Assembly: GCA_041389495.1 (NCBI GenBank)
Contig: JAWKRT010000001.1
Coordinates: forward strand, 1,302,001 to 1,366,000
Direction: 5' to 3'
Length of the DNA stretch: 64,000 nt
From: Myxococcota bacterium
GTDB taxonomy: Bacteria > Myxococcota_A > UBA9160 > UBA4427
Part shown: piece after piece, positions 42,548 to 50,116 of the stretch
How positions within the stretch are numbered: the first letter of the stretch is position 1
Layout: each line of letters begins with the position of its first letter
Position numbers and translations under genes: made by a program
The notes under the pieces: generated by a model
Seen by the model: only the letters and a program-made list of their open reading frames with translations
Databases searched by the model: none
What the model was told of the DNA's origin: nothing

Positions 42548-44098
42548 ATGCCCGATCCGCCGCCGCGCACCGCGCACGTCACTCCGCCGCCGCCGCGCTC
42601 GCCGCGCTCGCCGCGCGACCGCGACGCCGACCGCGCCGACGCGCGGGCCGACCGCGCCGCGATCGCCGCGATCGCGCTGTGCGTCGCGTTCGGCGTCGTC
42701 GCGAGCGCGCTCGCCGCGCGCACGAGTCCGTGGCTCGACGAGGTCTGGACGTTCGAGCTGCTGCCGCGCGTGATGCACGCGTCGGACGTGCTCCTGCGCC
42801 TGCCGCACGCCAACAACCATCCGCTCAACACGCTCTACCTGTACTGGCTCGGCGACGTCGGCGACCGCTTCGCGCTCTACCGGCTCCACAGCATCGCGGC
42901 GGGCGCCCTCGTCGTGGGCTTCGGCGCCGCCTTCGCGTGGCGCTTCGGGCGCGCGGCCGCCGTGATCGCGGCCGCGCTGCTCGCGACCTCGTTCGTCGTC
43001 GTGCACCACGCGTCGCAGGCGCGCGGCTACGCGCTCATGCTCGCCGGCGCGCTCGGCGCGACGACCTTCCTGGCGCGCGACCTCGACGCTCCGCGCGCGC
43101 GGAGCGCGCTCGCCTACGCCGCGTGCACGGCGGTCGCGTTCCTCGCGAACCTCTACTACCTGCACACGTTCGTCGCGCTCGCCGTCTGGAGCGGGGCCGT
43201 GCTGCTCGAACGCGCGCTGCGCGCCGAGGGGCCGCTCTCCGCGCGGCTCGGGCGCGCGGCGCTCGCGGTCGCGCGTCTGCACGCGCTCCCGGTCGCCGTC
43301 TTCGCCTTCGTGTTCCGCGTCTTCTACCTGCCCGGGCTCACCGGCACGCAGTTCGCGACCGACCACCGCGGCATCGTCGTGCAGGCCGTCTCGCTCGCCT
43401 TCGGAGGGCCCTTCGTCGGGCCCGGGGCCGAGCGCCTGTTCGTCTTCGGCGCGCTCGCGTTCGCCGCCGGGCTCGCCGTCGTCGCGCGGCGCCGCGACCG
43501 GACGGCGCTGCTGTTCGCGCTCGCGATCGCGCTCGCCCCCGCGCTCGTGCTCGCGGTCTCGCGGCCGCGCGCGCTGTTCGTGCGCTTCTTCGCCGCGAGC
43601 GAGGTCTACCTGCTGCTGCTCGTCGCGATCGCGCTCGGCGCCCTCGCGCGCGCGCGCCGCGCGGGCCGGCTCGGCGCGGTCGTCGCCACGGCCGTCGCGC
43701 TCGCGATCGCCGCGGCGAACCTCTCGCACGTCGTCGACCTCGTCCGCTACGGACGCGGGCAGTACGACGACGCCTTCCGCTACATGGCGGCCGAGACGGT
43801 GGGGCCGGTGACGGTGGCGAGCGACCACGTGCTCGCGATGCGGCTCATGTCGCAGTTCTGGGCGCGCCTCCTGCCGGAGGCGTCGATCGTCTTCCTGCCC
43901 GAGCCCGACGCCGCGAGCCCGCCGCGCTTCTTCGTGCGCGTCGCGCGTCCGTGGCCGGCCGAGATCCAGTACGCCGGGCATCTCTACGACCGCGACCGGC
44001 TGTTCCGCACGTCGGGCTTCGGCTTCGACTGGCAGCTCTACCGGCTCGTTCCGATGGCGGACGCGCTGCGCCGCAAGGGGATCGACCCGGGTCGTTAG
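42548..44098 (+). CDS. GT-C (PMT/ArnT-type) membrane glycosyltransferase-like protein
   Basis: 516 residues with about eleven membrane segments. After a charged ~35-residue N-terminus, the first periplasmic loop holds TSPWLDEVWTFELL, where Asp-Glu is the metal/catalytic pair of GT39/GT83 enzymes. LPHANNHPLNTLYLYWLGD and HHASQARGYALMLAGALGA are also typical. Such enzymes move sugars from polyprenyl-phosphate carriers to lipids or proteins in the periplasm. The ATG at 42548 follows a short divergent gap with the neighbouring GT-C gene, and the two may act in one pathway. Confidence 0.78.
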   Translation: MPDPPPRTAHVTPPPPRSPRSPRDRDADRADARADRAAIAAIALCVAFGVVASALAARTSPWLDEVWTFELLPRVMHASDVLLRLPHANNHPLNTLYLYWLGDVGDRFALYRLHSIAAGALVVGFGAAFAWRFGRAAAVIAAALLATSFVVVHHASQARGYALMLAGALGATTFLARDLDAPRARSALAYAACTAVAFLANLYYLHTFVALAVWSGAVLLERALRAEGPLSARLGRAALAVARLHALPVAVFAFVFRVFYLPGLTGTQFATDHRGIVVQAVSLAFGGPFVGPGAERLFVFGALAFAAGLAVVARRRDRTALLFALAIALAPALVLAVSRPRALFVRFFAASEVYLLLLVAIALGALARARRAGRLGAVVATAVALAIAAANLSHVVDLVRYGRGQYDDAFRYMAAETVGPVTVASDHVLAMRLMSQFWARLLPEASIVFLPEPDAASPPRFFVRVARPWPAEIQYAGHLYDRDRLFRTSGFGFDWQLYRLVPMADALRRKGIDPGR

Positions 44099-44130
44099 GC
44101 GGGCGCGCCGCGCGCCGCTCAGACGCCCGC
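44099..44130. terminator. Hairpin between convergent glycosyltransferase and MFS genes
   Basis: GCGGGCG (44099-44105) pairs with CGCCCGC (44124-44130) around an 18-nt loop; the right arm covers the end of the MFS reading frame. The stem is GC-only and no T-tract follows. Confidence 0.35.
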
Positions 44131-45279
44131 GTCGGGGCGCGCGACGTCCTCGAGCGGCGGCGCGGGAAGCGAGGTCGCGAGCGCGAAGACGACCGCGGTC
44201 GCGGCCGCCGCGATCGCGAACGGCGCGGGGCGCGCGACGTCGTAGGCGTGCCCCGCGACGAGCGGGCCGACGACGCGCGCGAGCGCGGCCGCCGACTGGT
44301 AGGTGCCCATCACCGCGCCGCGCGTGTGCTCCGCGGTGCGGAACGAGGCGAGCGTCATCAGCGACGGCTGCAGCAGGGCGCGGCCGACCGCCGCGAGCCC
44401 GAGCGGCACGAGCAGCCAGACGACGGTCGGTGCGGCGGGCGTCGCGACGAAGCCGGCCGCGAGCACGACGGCCCCGGTGCGGATGAGCGTGCGCTCGCCG
44501 AAGCGCGCGGAGAGCGTGCGGATCGCGCCGCCCTGCACACCGCCCATCACGATCGCCATGCCGAACAGGATCATCGAGACCGCGAACGCGTCCCAGCCGA
44601 AGCGGTCGAGCATGTAGAGCTGGAAGACGGTCTCGAGCTGCGTCACCGCGAATGCGAAGGCGAAGTTCGTCGACGTGAGCAGCGCGACGCCGGGCTGCCG
44701 CAGCGCGTCGATCCGCGACAGGGCGGGCGCCGCGTCGCCGGCGCGCCGCGCGTGCTCGGGCGACTCCGGAAGGCGCGTCCAGGCCTGCACGAGGTTCACG
44801 GCGGAGAGCGCGGCGGCGACGAACATCGGCGCCGCATAGCCGGCCTTCGACGCGACGCCGCCGATCGCCGGGCCGAGCGTGAAGCCGATCGCGAAGGACA
44901 GGCCGATCAGCCCCATCCAGCGCGGCCGGTCCTCGTCGGCGGTGACGTCGGTGATGTAGGCCGTCGCGACGCCGACGTTCCCGGAGAACGCGCCCGCGAG
45001 CACGCGCGCGGCCAGGATCGTCGCGAGCGAGTCGGCGAAGCCGAGCGCCGCGAGCGCGACCGTGTTCCCGGCGATCGTCGCGAGCAGCACGGGCCGGCGC
45101 CCGACGCGGTCCGAGAGCCGGCCCCACACGGGGCCGAACGCGAACTGGAAGAGCGCGAAGCTCGCGACGATCGCGCCGACCTCGAGCCCTCCGGCGCCGT
45201 ACTGGACCGCGTAGAAGGGAAGGATGGGGACGACGATCGCGAAGCCGATCAGGTCGACGACGACGACGGCCAGCAGCAC
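44119..45279 (-). CDS. MFS transporter, TetA/MdtG-like
   Basis: 386 residues from the GTG at 45279, with twelve hydrophobic segments. Motif A between helices 2 and 3 is GRLSDRVGRRPVLL, and RVLAGAFSGNVGVATAYITD and GLSFAIGFTLGPAIGG are in place, as in drug-efflux MFS pumps. This start begins inside helix 1. The frame stays open up to 45369 and encodes a normal pre-helix stretch (PRARAYPQLH), but it holds no ATG, GTG or TTG before 45279. An ATT at 45339 has GGAG 6 nt upstream and would give a complete N-terminus. Transported substrate unknown. Confidence 0.85.
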   Translation of the reverse strand: MLLAVVVVDLIGFAIVVPILPFYAVQYGAGGLEVGAIVASFALFQFAFGPVWGRLSDRVGRRPVLLATIAGNTVALAALGFADSLATILAARVLAGAFSGNVGVATAYITDVTADEDRPRWMGLIGLSFAIGFTLGPAIGGVASKAGYAAPMFVAAALSAVNLVQAWTRLPESPEHARRAGDAAPALSRIDALRQPGVALLTSTNFAFAFAVTQLETVFQLYMLDRFGWDAFAVSMILFGMAIVMGGVQGGAIRTLSARFGERTLIRTGAVVLAAGFVATPAAPTVVWLLVPLGLAAVGRALLQPSLMTLASFRTAEHTRGAVMGTYQSAAALARVVGPLVAGHAYDVARPAPFAIAAAATAVVFALATSLPAPPLEDVARPDAGV

Positions 45280-45580
45280 GTGGAGCTGCGGGTAGGCCCG
45301 CGCGCGGGGCGCATCGGCGTCGGCGGTCGGGGGCGGAATGGCGGGCTCCGTCGGTCGGGCGGCGGGACGCTAGCAGCCCGCGTCGCCGCGCCCGCCCACC
45401 CCGACTCGCGCTGCGCGCCGGCCGCTCCCGCGGCGCCCGTCCGTCGTCGGCCGCGGGTCGCGCGCAGTGCGTCGCCGGGCTCAGCCCGCGGCCCGCCGCG
45501 ACCGATGGTGCGAGGGTCCGCCACCCGGGCGGCGCGAACCGCTCGCCCGCGGCGAGCCCTTCAACCCGTTCGTGGGAGTC

Positions 45581-46090
45581 ATGGCGGAGCCCTTCCCCCC
45601 TCTTTCCGACGAGCGCGGCGACGGCGGGAGCGAGCCGACGTGGCCGGTCGTGGACCGCCGCCGCAGCGCGGACCGGCGCTCCCGTCCGACGCGCTTCTTC
45701 GACTCCGTGCTCGGCCATCGCCGGCGCCGCGCCGGTCGCCGCGCGGGCGAGGGCGCCGACCAGTACGTCGACCGCCTCGGCACGCGAGGCATCGCGCTCG
45801 CGCTCGCGGTCTTCGCGCTCAACATCTTCGACGCCTTCTGCACGCTCGTCTGGCTGCGCCGCGGCGGCAGCGAGGGCAATCCGATCATGGACTGGGCGCT
45901 CGATGCGGGCGACTCGGTCTTCCTGTTCCAGAAGTGCTTCGTCGCGGCGATCTGGATCGTCGTGCTCGTCGTGCACAAGAACTTCCGGCTGGCGCGACTC
46001 GGGCTCTGGTCGCTGCTCGTCGTCTACGCGCTGCTCGCGATCTACCACGGCTTCCTCGCGCTGTGCGCGGAGCCCGTTCCCCACCCGTGA
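45581..46090 (+). CDS. DUF5658 membrane protein
   Basis: 169 residues. A hydrophilic Arg/Asp-rich N-terminal half (PVVDRRRSADRRSRPTRFFD) precedes three or four membrane segments. The pattern NIFDAFCTLVWLRRGGSEGN, then PIMDWALDAGDSVFLFQKC and HKNFRLARLGL, is that of DUF5658; function unknown. The ATG at 45581 has GGGAG 4 nt upstream. About 240-300 bp before it, back to the MFS start, hold no other gene that I can support. Confidence 0.75.
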   Translation: MAEPFPPLSDERGDGGSEPTWPVVDRRRSADRRSRPTRFFDSVLGHRRRRAGRRAGEGADQYVDRLGTRGIALALAVFALNIFDAFCTLVWLRRGGSEGNPIMDWALDAGDSVFLFQKCFVAAIWIVVLVVHKNFRLARLGLWSLLVVYALLAIYHGFLALCAEPVPHP

Positions 46091-46152
46091 CCGCAGCGCG
46101 CGCCCGCGCGCGCCGGCTGCGGTGCGCGGTCGCGGATCCGCCGGTCGGGCCC

Positions 46153-46158
46153 TAGCCT
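46153..46158 (+). promoter_or_regulatory. TAGCCT -10-like box upstream of the sulfatase
   Basis: TAGCCT lies 79 nt upstream of the ATG at 46238, in a 147-bp gap. The gene has its own GGTCGAGGGG ribosome-binding region just before the start, so this transcript would carry a leader. Confidence 0.3.
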
Positions 46159-46237
46159 CGGACTCCCGCGTCGATGCGCCGGGCCCGGCGACCGGGCGCC
46201 GGGCGTCGAGGGCCGATCGGGGACGGAGGTCGAGGGG

Positions 46238-48050
46238 ATGCGAGCCGCCGTCCGCGGCATCTCGGCCGTCTGCGCGGCGCTGCTCGTGCCGCCCGCGTGG
46301 ATCGCGCTCGGCGGCGGCGCGGACCTCGACGTCGCGCTCGCCGGCGGCCGCGCGCTGCGACTCGTGTGGTACGACCCGGTCGGTGCGCCGTGCGCGCTCG
46401 CGGTCGCGCTCGCCGGCGCGATGCTGCGGCCGCGCGTGGCCGGGCGCTTCGCGCGCGCGCTGCTCGTCGCCTACGCCGCGCTGCTCGTCGTCGCGACGTG
46501 GGCGGCGGTGGGCGACGGCCTCGACGTCGGCTGGCTCTCCGCGCGCTACCCGCTGCGTCCCTCGCTCGCGGCCGCGCTCGCGCTCGCGGGCGCGCTGCGC
46601 GGCGGGCTCGCGCGCGTCGCGTGGCGCCCCGCGGCGGCCGCGCTCGCGGCCGGCGCCCTCGCGACGGCGTCGCTCGTCGCCGCGGACCGCGCCGATCTCC
46701 GCGCGCGCGTGCTGCGCGGCGAGCCGGCGGCTGCAGGGCGCCCGCCCGCGACGAGCACGCGCGCGCCCGACGTGCTCCTGATCGTCGTCGACACGCTGCG
46801 CGCCGACGCGCTCGCGAACGCTGCGGCCGATGCGCCGCACATCGCCGCGCTCGCCGGCGAGTCGCTCGTGTTCGAGCGCGCGTTCTCGAACGCGGCGTGG
46901 ACGCTGCCCTCGATGATGGCGCTCTACGCGAGCCGGCATCCCTCGACGATCGACCCGCGGCTGCGCGGCAGCGCGGAGTTCCGCGTGCCGCTCGCCGCCG
47001 ATCTCGCGACGCTCCCGAGCGCGCTCGCCGCGCGCGGCTACCACACGGCCGGCTTCGTGAAGAACCCCGTGATCGCGCCCGGCTCGGGCTTCGAGCGCGG
47101 CTACGACGTGTACGAGTGGGTGGGCGGCGAGGACGCCGACGGGCAGTCGGCGCGCCAGCTCGTCGACGCGGTGCTGCGCTGGGCGCGCGTGCTCGCCGCG
47201 GCGCGCGAAGGCGGCGAGGCCGCGCGGCCCTGGTTCGCGCACGTGCACTTCATGGATCCCCACGTGCACTACCGGCCGCCGCGCGCGTACTGGTCGGAGC
47301 GCGCGCGCGCCTACGACGGCGAGTTCGACGGCCACGCGCGCACGCTCCACCGCATGACGCGCGACGGCCGCCGGCCCGGGGCGGGCGACGTCGCGCAGAT
47401 GAAGGAGCTGTACGCGGGCGAGGTGCGGTACCTCGACGCGCAGGTGGGGCGGCTGCTCGACGCCCTCCGCGCGCTCGGCCTGCTCGACGGCTCGACGATC
47501 GTCGCGTTCACGGCCGACCACGGCGAGCAGTTCGGCGAGCACGGCGGCTTCGAGCACCGCGACCTCAACGTCGAGAACGTCGCCGTGCCGCTCCTCCTGC
47601 GCGCGCCCGGGCTCGCGCCGGGGCGCCGCGCCGAGCCGGCCGGGCTCGTCGACGTCGCGCCGACGCTGCTCGCGCTCGCGGGGGCGGGCGGGCTCGACGG
47701 CGCCGAGGGGCGCGACCTGCTCGCATCGCCCGGCGCGCCGCCGCGCGTCGTGAGCGAGTTCGGCGGGAAGACGCGCATCACCGACGGGCGCTATGCGCTC
47801 GTCGCGGACGCGCAGGGCGCCGAGCGCTTCTTCGACCTCGAGGTCGACCCGCGCGAGCAGCGCGTGCTCGGCGGGGCGGTGCCGCTCGACGCCGCGGCCG
47901 CGCGCGCGCGCGCGCAGCTTCGCGCGGCGCTCGAGCGCCACCGCGGCGCCGCGCGCGCGCGCGCGCCGGCGGCGGCGCCGCCGCGGCACCGGCGCACTCG
48001 ACGCGCGCGTGCGCGAGCACCTCGAGGCGCTCGGCTACACGACCGACTAG
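46238..48050 (+). CDS. Membrane-anchored sulfatase-like hydrolase with Thr nucleophile, frame change near the end
   Basis: Four to five N-terminal membrane segments (1-150) precede an alkaline-phosphatase-superfamily domain. Metal ligand Asp185 lies in LLIVVDTLRAD. The nucleophile position is Thr222 in WTLPSM, where classical sulfatases have Cys or Ser for formylglycine, and the second metal site is FTADHGEQFGEHGGF. Thr is the nucleophile in phosphoethanolamine and lipoteichoic-acid transferases, so phosphotransfer is possible. The natural end DARVREHLEALGYTTD is in the +1 frame: a CG run at 47950-47966 or the GC-rich bases after it lack two bases or hold one too many. Without that shift the frame would run to 48499 across the PEP-CTERM gene. 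Confidence 0.78.
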
Positions 48051-48069
48051 CGACTTCGTCGCACGCCCG

Positions 48070-48118
48070 GAATGCGAACGGCGGCGTTCCCGACCTGGGA
48101 AGCGCCGCCGCCGCATTC
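48070..48118. terminator. Two-tier hairpin between sulfatase and PEP-CTERM gene
   Basis: An outer 7-bp stem, GAATGCG (48070-48076) with CGCATTC (48112-48118), encloses an inner stem GGCGGCGTTCCC (48080-48091). That inner arm pairs with 48097-48109, with one bulged G and a GACCT loop. It lies between the convergent sulfatase and PEP-CTERM genes and is symmetric enough to act in both directions. Confidence 0.6.
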
Positions 48119-48168
48119 TGGGAAGAAATCGTGGATCCGCGCGCGCGATGCGCGCCGCGGGTTCGCGC

Positions 48169-48870
48169 TCAGTCGCTCCGGCGCGCGCCGGCCCAGCCCA
48201 TCATCGCGAGGCCGCCGACGAGGAGCAGGGCGGTCGTGGGCTCGGGCAGCCGCTTCACGGAGGCGCCCTCGAACGCGACGAGGCCGCGCTTCGCGAGGTC
48301 GTTCCCGTCGAGGCCGAACACGCCGTTGTCGAAGCGCGGGTCGATCGTCGGCAGGATGTCGATGCCGTTGTCGAGCGCGCTCTGGTTCACGTTGAAGACG
48401 ATGCTGCCGAGCGTGACGGTCGCGTGCTCGATGCCGCTCGCGAACGCGACGCCGAAGTGCGTGACGAGCCCTTCGGACACGCCGTTGCTGTCGCGGTAGA
48501 GCGTGAGGCCCGCGCCGTCGGGCGACTGGCCGATGCTCGGGTTGCTCCACTCGCGGCCGCCGACGTAGTCGAGCTCGTCGTAGCCGACGGTGGCGCTCTC
48601 GTTCAGATCGAAGAGGATCGTGAGGTCGACGCCGAAGATGCGCGGGTTCGTCGCCTCGAGCACCACGTAGAGGACCTGGCGCGACGGATCGGACTCGGAG
48701 AGACACAGGTCGGGCGTTCCCGACGTCTCCCAGATCAGGGAGATGGTGTGCGCGGGATCCATTCCGGGATCGGTCGGGTCGTTCCCCATCCGCCACGCGG
48801 AGGCGCTGCTCGCGGCTCCGGCGAGAACGAACGCGAAGGCGGTCAACGTCAGCAGGATTCGCCGCACCAT
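48169..48870 (-). CDS. PEP-CTERM sorting-domain exoprotein
   Basis: 233 residues. The signal peptide is VRRILLTLTAFAFVLAGAASSASA. The middle is strand-rich with no catalytic motif (TISLIWETSGTPDLCLSES, VDLTILFDLNESATVGYDEL). The C-terminus has the full PEP-CTERM tripartite signal: PEP followed by a hydrophobic helix (TTALLLVGGLAMMGWAG) and basic ARRSD. Such proteins are processed by exosortase and often go to the surface or into exopolysaccharide. No exosortase gene is in this window. GGAG precedes the ATG at 48870. A/T content is visibly higher than in the neighbours. Confidence 0.88.
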   Translation of the reverse strand: MVRRILLTLTAFAFVLAGAASSASAWRMGNDPTDPGMDPAHTISLIWETSGTPDLCLSESDPSRQVLYVVLEATNPRIFGVDLTILFDLNESATVGYDELDYVGGREWSNPSIGQSPDGAGLTLYRDSNGVSEGLVTHFGVAFASGIEHATVTLGSIVFNVNQSALDNGIDILPTIDPRFDNGVFGLDGNDLAKRGLVAFEGASVKRLPEPTTALLLVGGLAMMGWAGARRSD

Positions 48871-48973
48871 TTCATCTCCGCCGCACTGGCGCATCGCTGC
48901 GCGCACGCGCGCAGGCCGGTGTTCGGAGCTGAGTGGTTCGGCGGAGGCGGAAATGTCAGGGAAAACGCCCCGT

Positions 48974-48988
48974 CGCGGATTTTCCGCG
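48974..48988. promoter_or_regulatory. Inverted repeat upstream of the PEP-CTERM gene
   Basis: CGCGGA and TCCGCG flank a TTT spacer, about 105-120 bp upstream of the PEP-CTERM start. The spacing suits a dimeric regulator's operator. It could instead belong to the end of the VOC gene transcript. Confidence 0.35.
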
Positions 48989-49067
48989 CCGGGGGCGGCG
49001 AGGGCGCCCGGGCGGTCGTCGGTCGACGTTCGTCGGCGAAGGGCGGGGCGGGCGGAGCGGCCCGGAC

Positions 49068-49083
49068 GGGCGGGCGCCCGCCC
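49068..49083. terminator. 16-bp palindrome just past the VOC gene stop
   Basis: GGGCGGGC joined to GCCCGCCC forms a perfect palindrome 5 nt downstream of the VOC stop codon on the minus strand, a position that fits a terminator separating it from the PEP-CTERM gene. Confidence 0.45.
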
Positions 49084-49088
49084 CCCGG

Positions 49089-49451
49089 CTAGCGGCGGGG
49101 CTCGTTCAGCTCGATCGCGTTCCCGTCGGGATCGCGCAGGAAGGCCTGGCGGCCGACGCCCGGGATCTCGAACGCGTCGCTCACCTCGATGCCCCGTGCG
49201 CGCAGGTCGGCGATGGCGGCGTCGAGCCCCTCGACCTCGAACGCGAAGTGCTGGCCGGGAGGCGCGGGCGCGCCGTCCGGCTGCACGAGCAGGTGCACCT
49301 GCTGGCGCCCGGCCTGCAGCCACGCGCCGGCGAAGCCGAAGTCGGGCCGCTCGATCGGGACGAGCCCGAGGCCGTCGACGTAGAAGCGCACGCACGCGTC
49401 GAGGTCGCGCACGTTGAGGCCGACGTGGTGCACTCCGATCTCGATCTTCAT
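49089..49451 (-). CDS. VOC (glyoxalase/dioxygenase-fold) protein
   Basis: 120 residues, a single VOC domain of two beta-alpha-beta-beta-beta modules. Candidate metal ligands are His8 (VHHVGLNVRDLD), the His in QVHLLVQPDG and the Glu of DPDGNAIELNEP. That ending is the family hallmark. Members include glyoxalase I, fosfomycin-modifying enzymes and epimerases; nothing here separates these. GGAGG lies 6 nt before the ATG. The NTF2-like gene lies 22 nt upstream on the same strand, so the two probably form an operon. Confidence 0.88.
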   Translation of the reverse strand: MKIEIGVHHVGLNVRDLDACVRFYVDGLGLVPIERPDFGFAGAWLQAGRQQVHLLVQPDGAPAPPGQHFAFEVEGLDAAIADLRARGIEVSDAFEIPGVGRQAFLRDPDGNAIELNEPRR

Positions 49452-49473
49452 CGCTGCCTCCTGCGCGCGGCCG

Positions 49474-50055
49474 TCAGTCGATGGGCTCGTAGACGGGGTC
49501 GCTCGCGTCGCGCCGCCCGCGCGGCAGGTGGTCGGGAGTCGGCCACCAGTTCTCGGGCACGTCGACGCGCACCCACTCGGTCGTCGCCACCCGGTGCGCG
49601 ATGCGCCACGCGCCGTCGCGCCGCTCGAAGCGGTCGATGTAGCGGAAGCCGGTGACGAGGTTGCGCGCCGGGTCCGCGGGGTCGCCGCGGTGGAAGGCGA
49701 TGCCGTAGGTCTCGGCGCGCGCGCACTCGCGCGGCCGCGACGGCGAGGGCTCGACGAGCAGGTTGCCGACGAAGTGCATGGTCGAGGCGTAGCGGCCGAG
49801 CAGGCGGAAGCACCAGTCGAGGAAGGCGTCGACGCCGCCCTCGAAGCTCCCGTGCTCGTCGCGCGCGTCGTCGTGGTAGCAGCCGCGGACGAGCTCGCGA
49901 TCCATGCGGTCGATGCCGCGGCAGTAGCGCAGGACGACGTCGCGGATCGCGCGCTCGTCGCACAGCGCGGCGACCGCGTCGGCGAGCGTGGCGTCGGCGG
50001 GCGCCGCGGCGGACGCCCGGCCCGGGGGCGTCGCGCGCGCGGGCGGGGAGGTCAT
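49474..50055 (-). CDS. NTF2-like (SnoaL_4) protein
   Basis: 193 residues. After an Ala/Pro-rich N-terminus the SnoaL-like fold begins: AIRDVVLRYCRGIDRMDREL, GCYHDDARDEHGSFEGG, FLDWCF and the strand TGFRYIDRFERRDGAWRIAHR. Relatives include hydroxysteroid dehydratases and ring-hydroxylating accessory proteins; the Asp/His pocket residues seem present but the substrate is unknown. The ATG at 50055 has TAGGCT 8 nt upstream and no ribosome-binding site. A later start near residue 20 would also keep the fold. Confidence 0.82.
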   Translation of the reverse strand: MTSPPARATPPGRASAAAPADATLADAVAALCDERAIRDVVLRYCRGIDRMDRELVRGCYHDDARDEHGSFEGGVDAFLDWCFRLLGRYASTMHFVGNLLVEPSPSRPRECARAETYGIAFHRGDPADPARNLVTGFRYIDRFERRDGAWRIAHRVATTEWVRVDVPENWWPTPDHLPRGRRDASDPVYEPID

Positions 50056-50063
50056 GCGCGGGC

Positions 50064-50069
50064 AGCCTA
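50064..50069 (-). promoter_or_regulatory. TAGGCT -10-like box at the NTF2-like gene start
   Basis: On the minus strand TAGGCT ends 8 nt before the ATG at 50055, without a Shine-Dalgarno sequence. The same hexamer occurs before mreB and the histidine phosphatase gene. Confidence 0.4.
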
Positions 50070-50088
50070 GCAGTGCGCCGCGCGATGG

Positions 50089-50114
50089 GGCGCGGCCGCG
50101 GCGCGGGCCGCGCC
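50089..50114. terminator. Hairpin just past the PilZ gene stop
   Basis: GGCGCGGCC (50089-50097) pairs with GGCCGCGCC (50106-50114) around an 8-nt loop. It starts 3 nt past the stop codon of the double-PilZ gene and lies upstream of the NTF2-like gene on the same strand. Confidence 0.5.
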
Positions 50115-50116
50115 GC

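Noticed and set aside
42479..47989. Minus-strand reading frame of over 1800 codons
   Set aside because: Shadow of the GT-C, MFS and sulfatase genes; composition is that of an antisense frame and no motif is present.
48051..48499. In-frame extension of the sulfatase
   Set aside because: The extension is Arg-rich and antisense to the PEP-CTERM gene, and the natural C-terminus is in the next frame ending at 48050.
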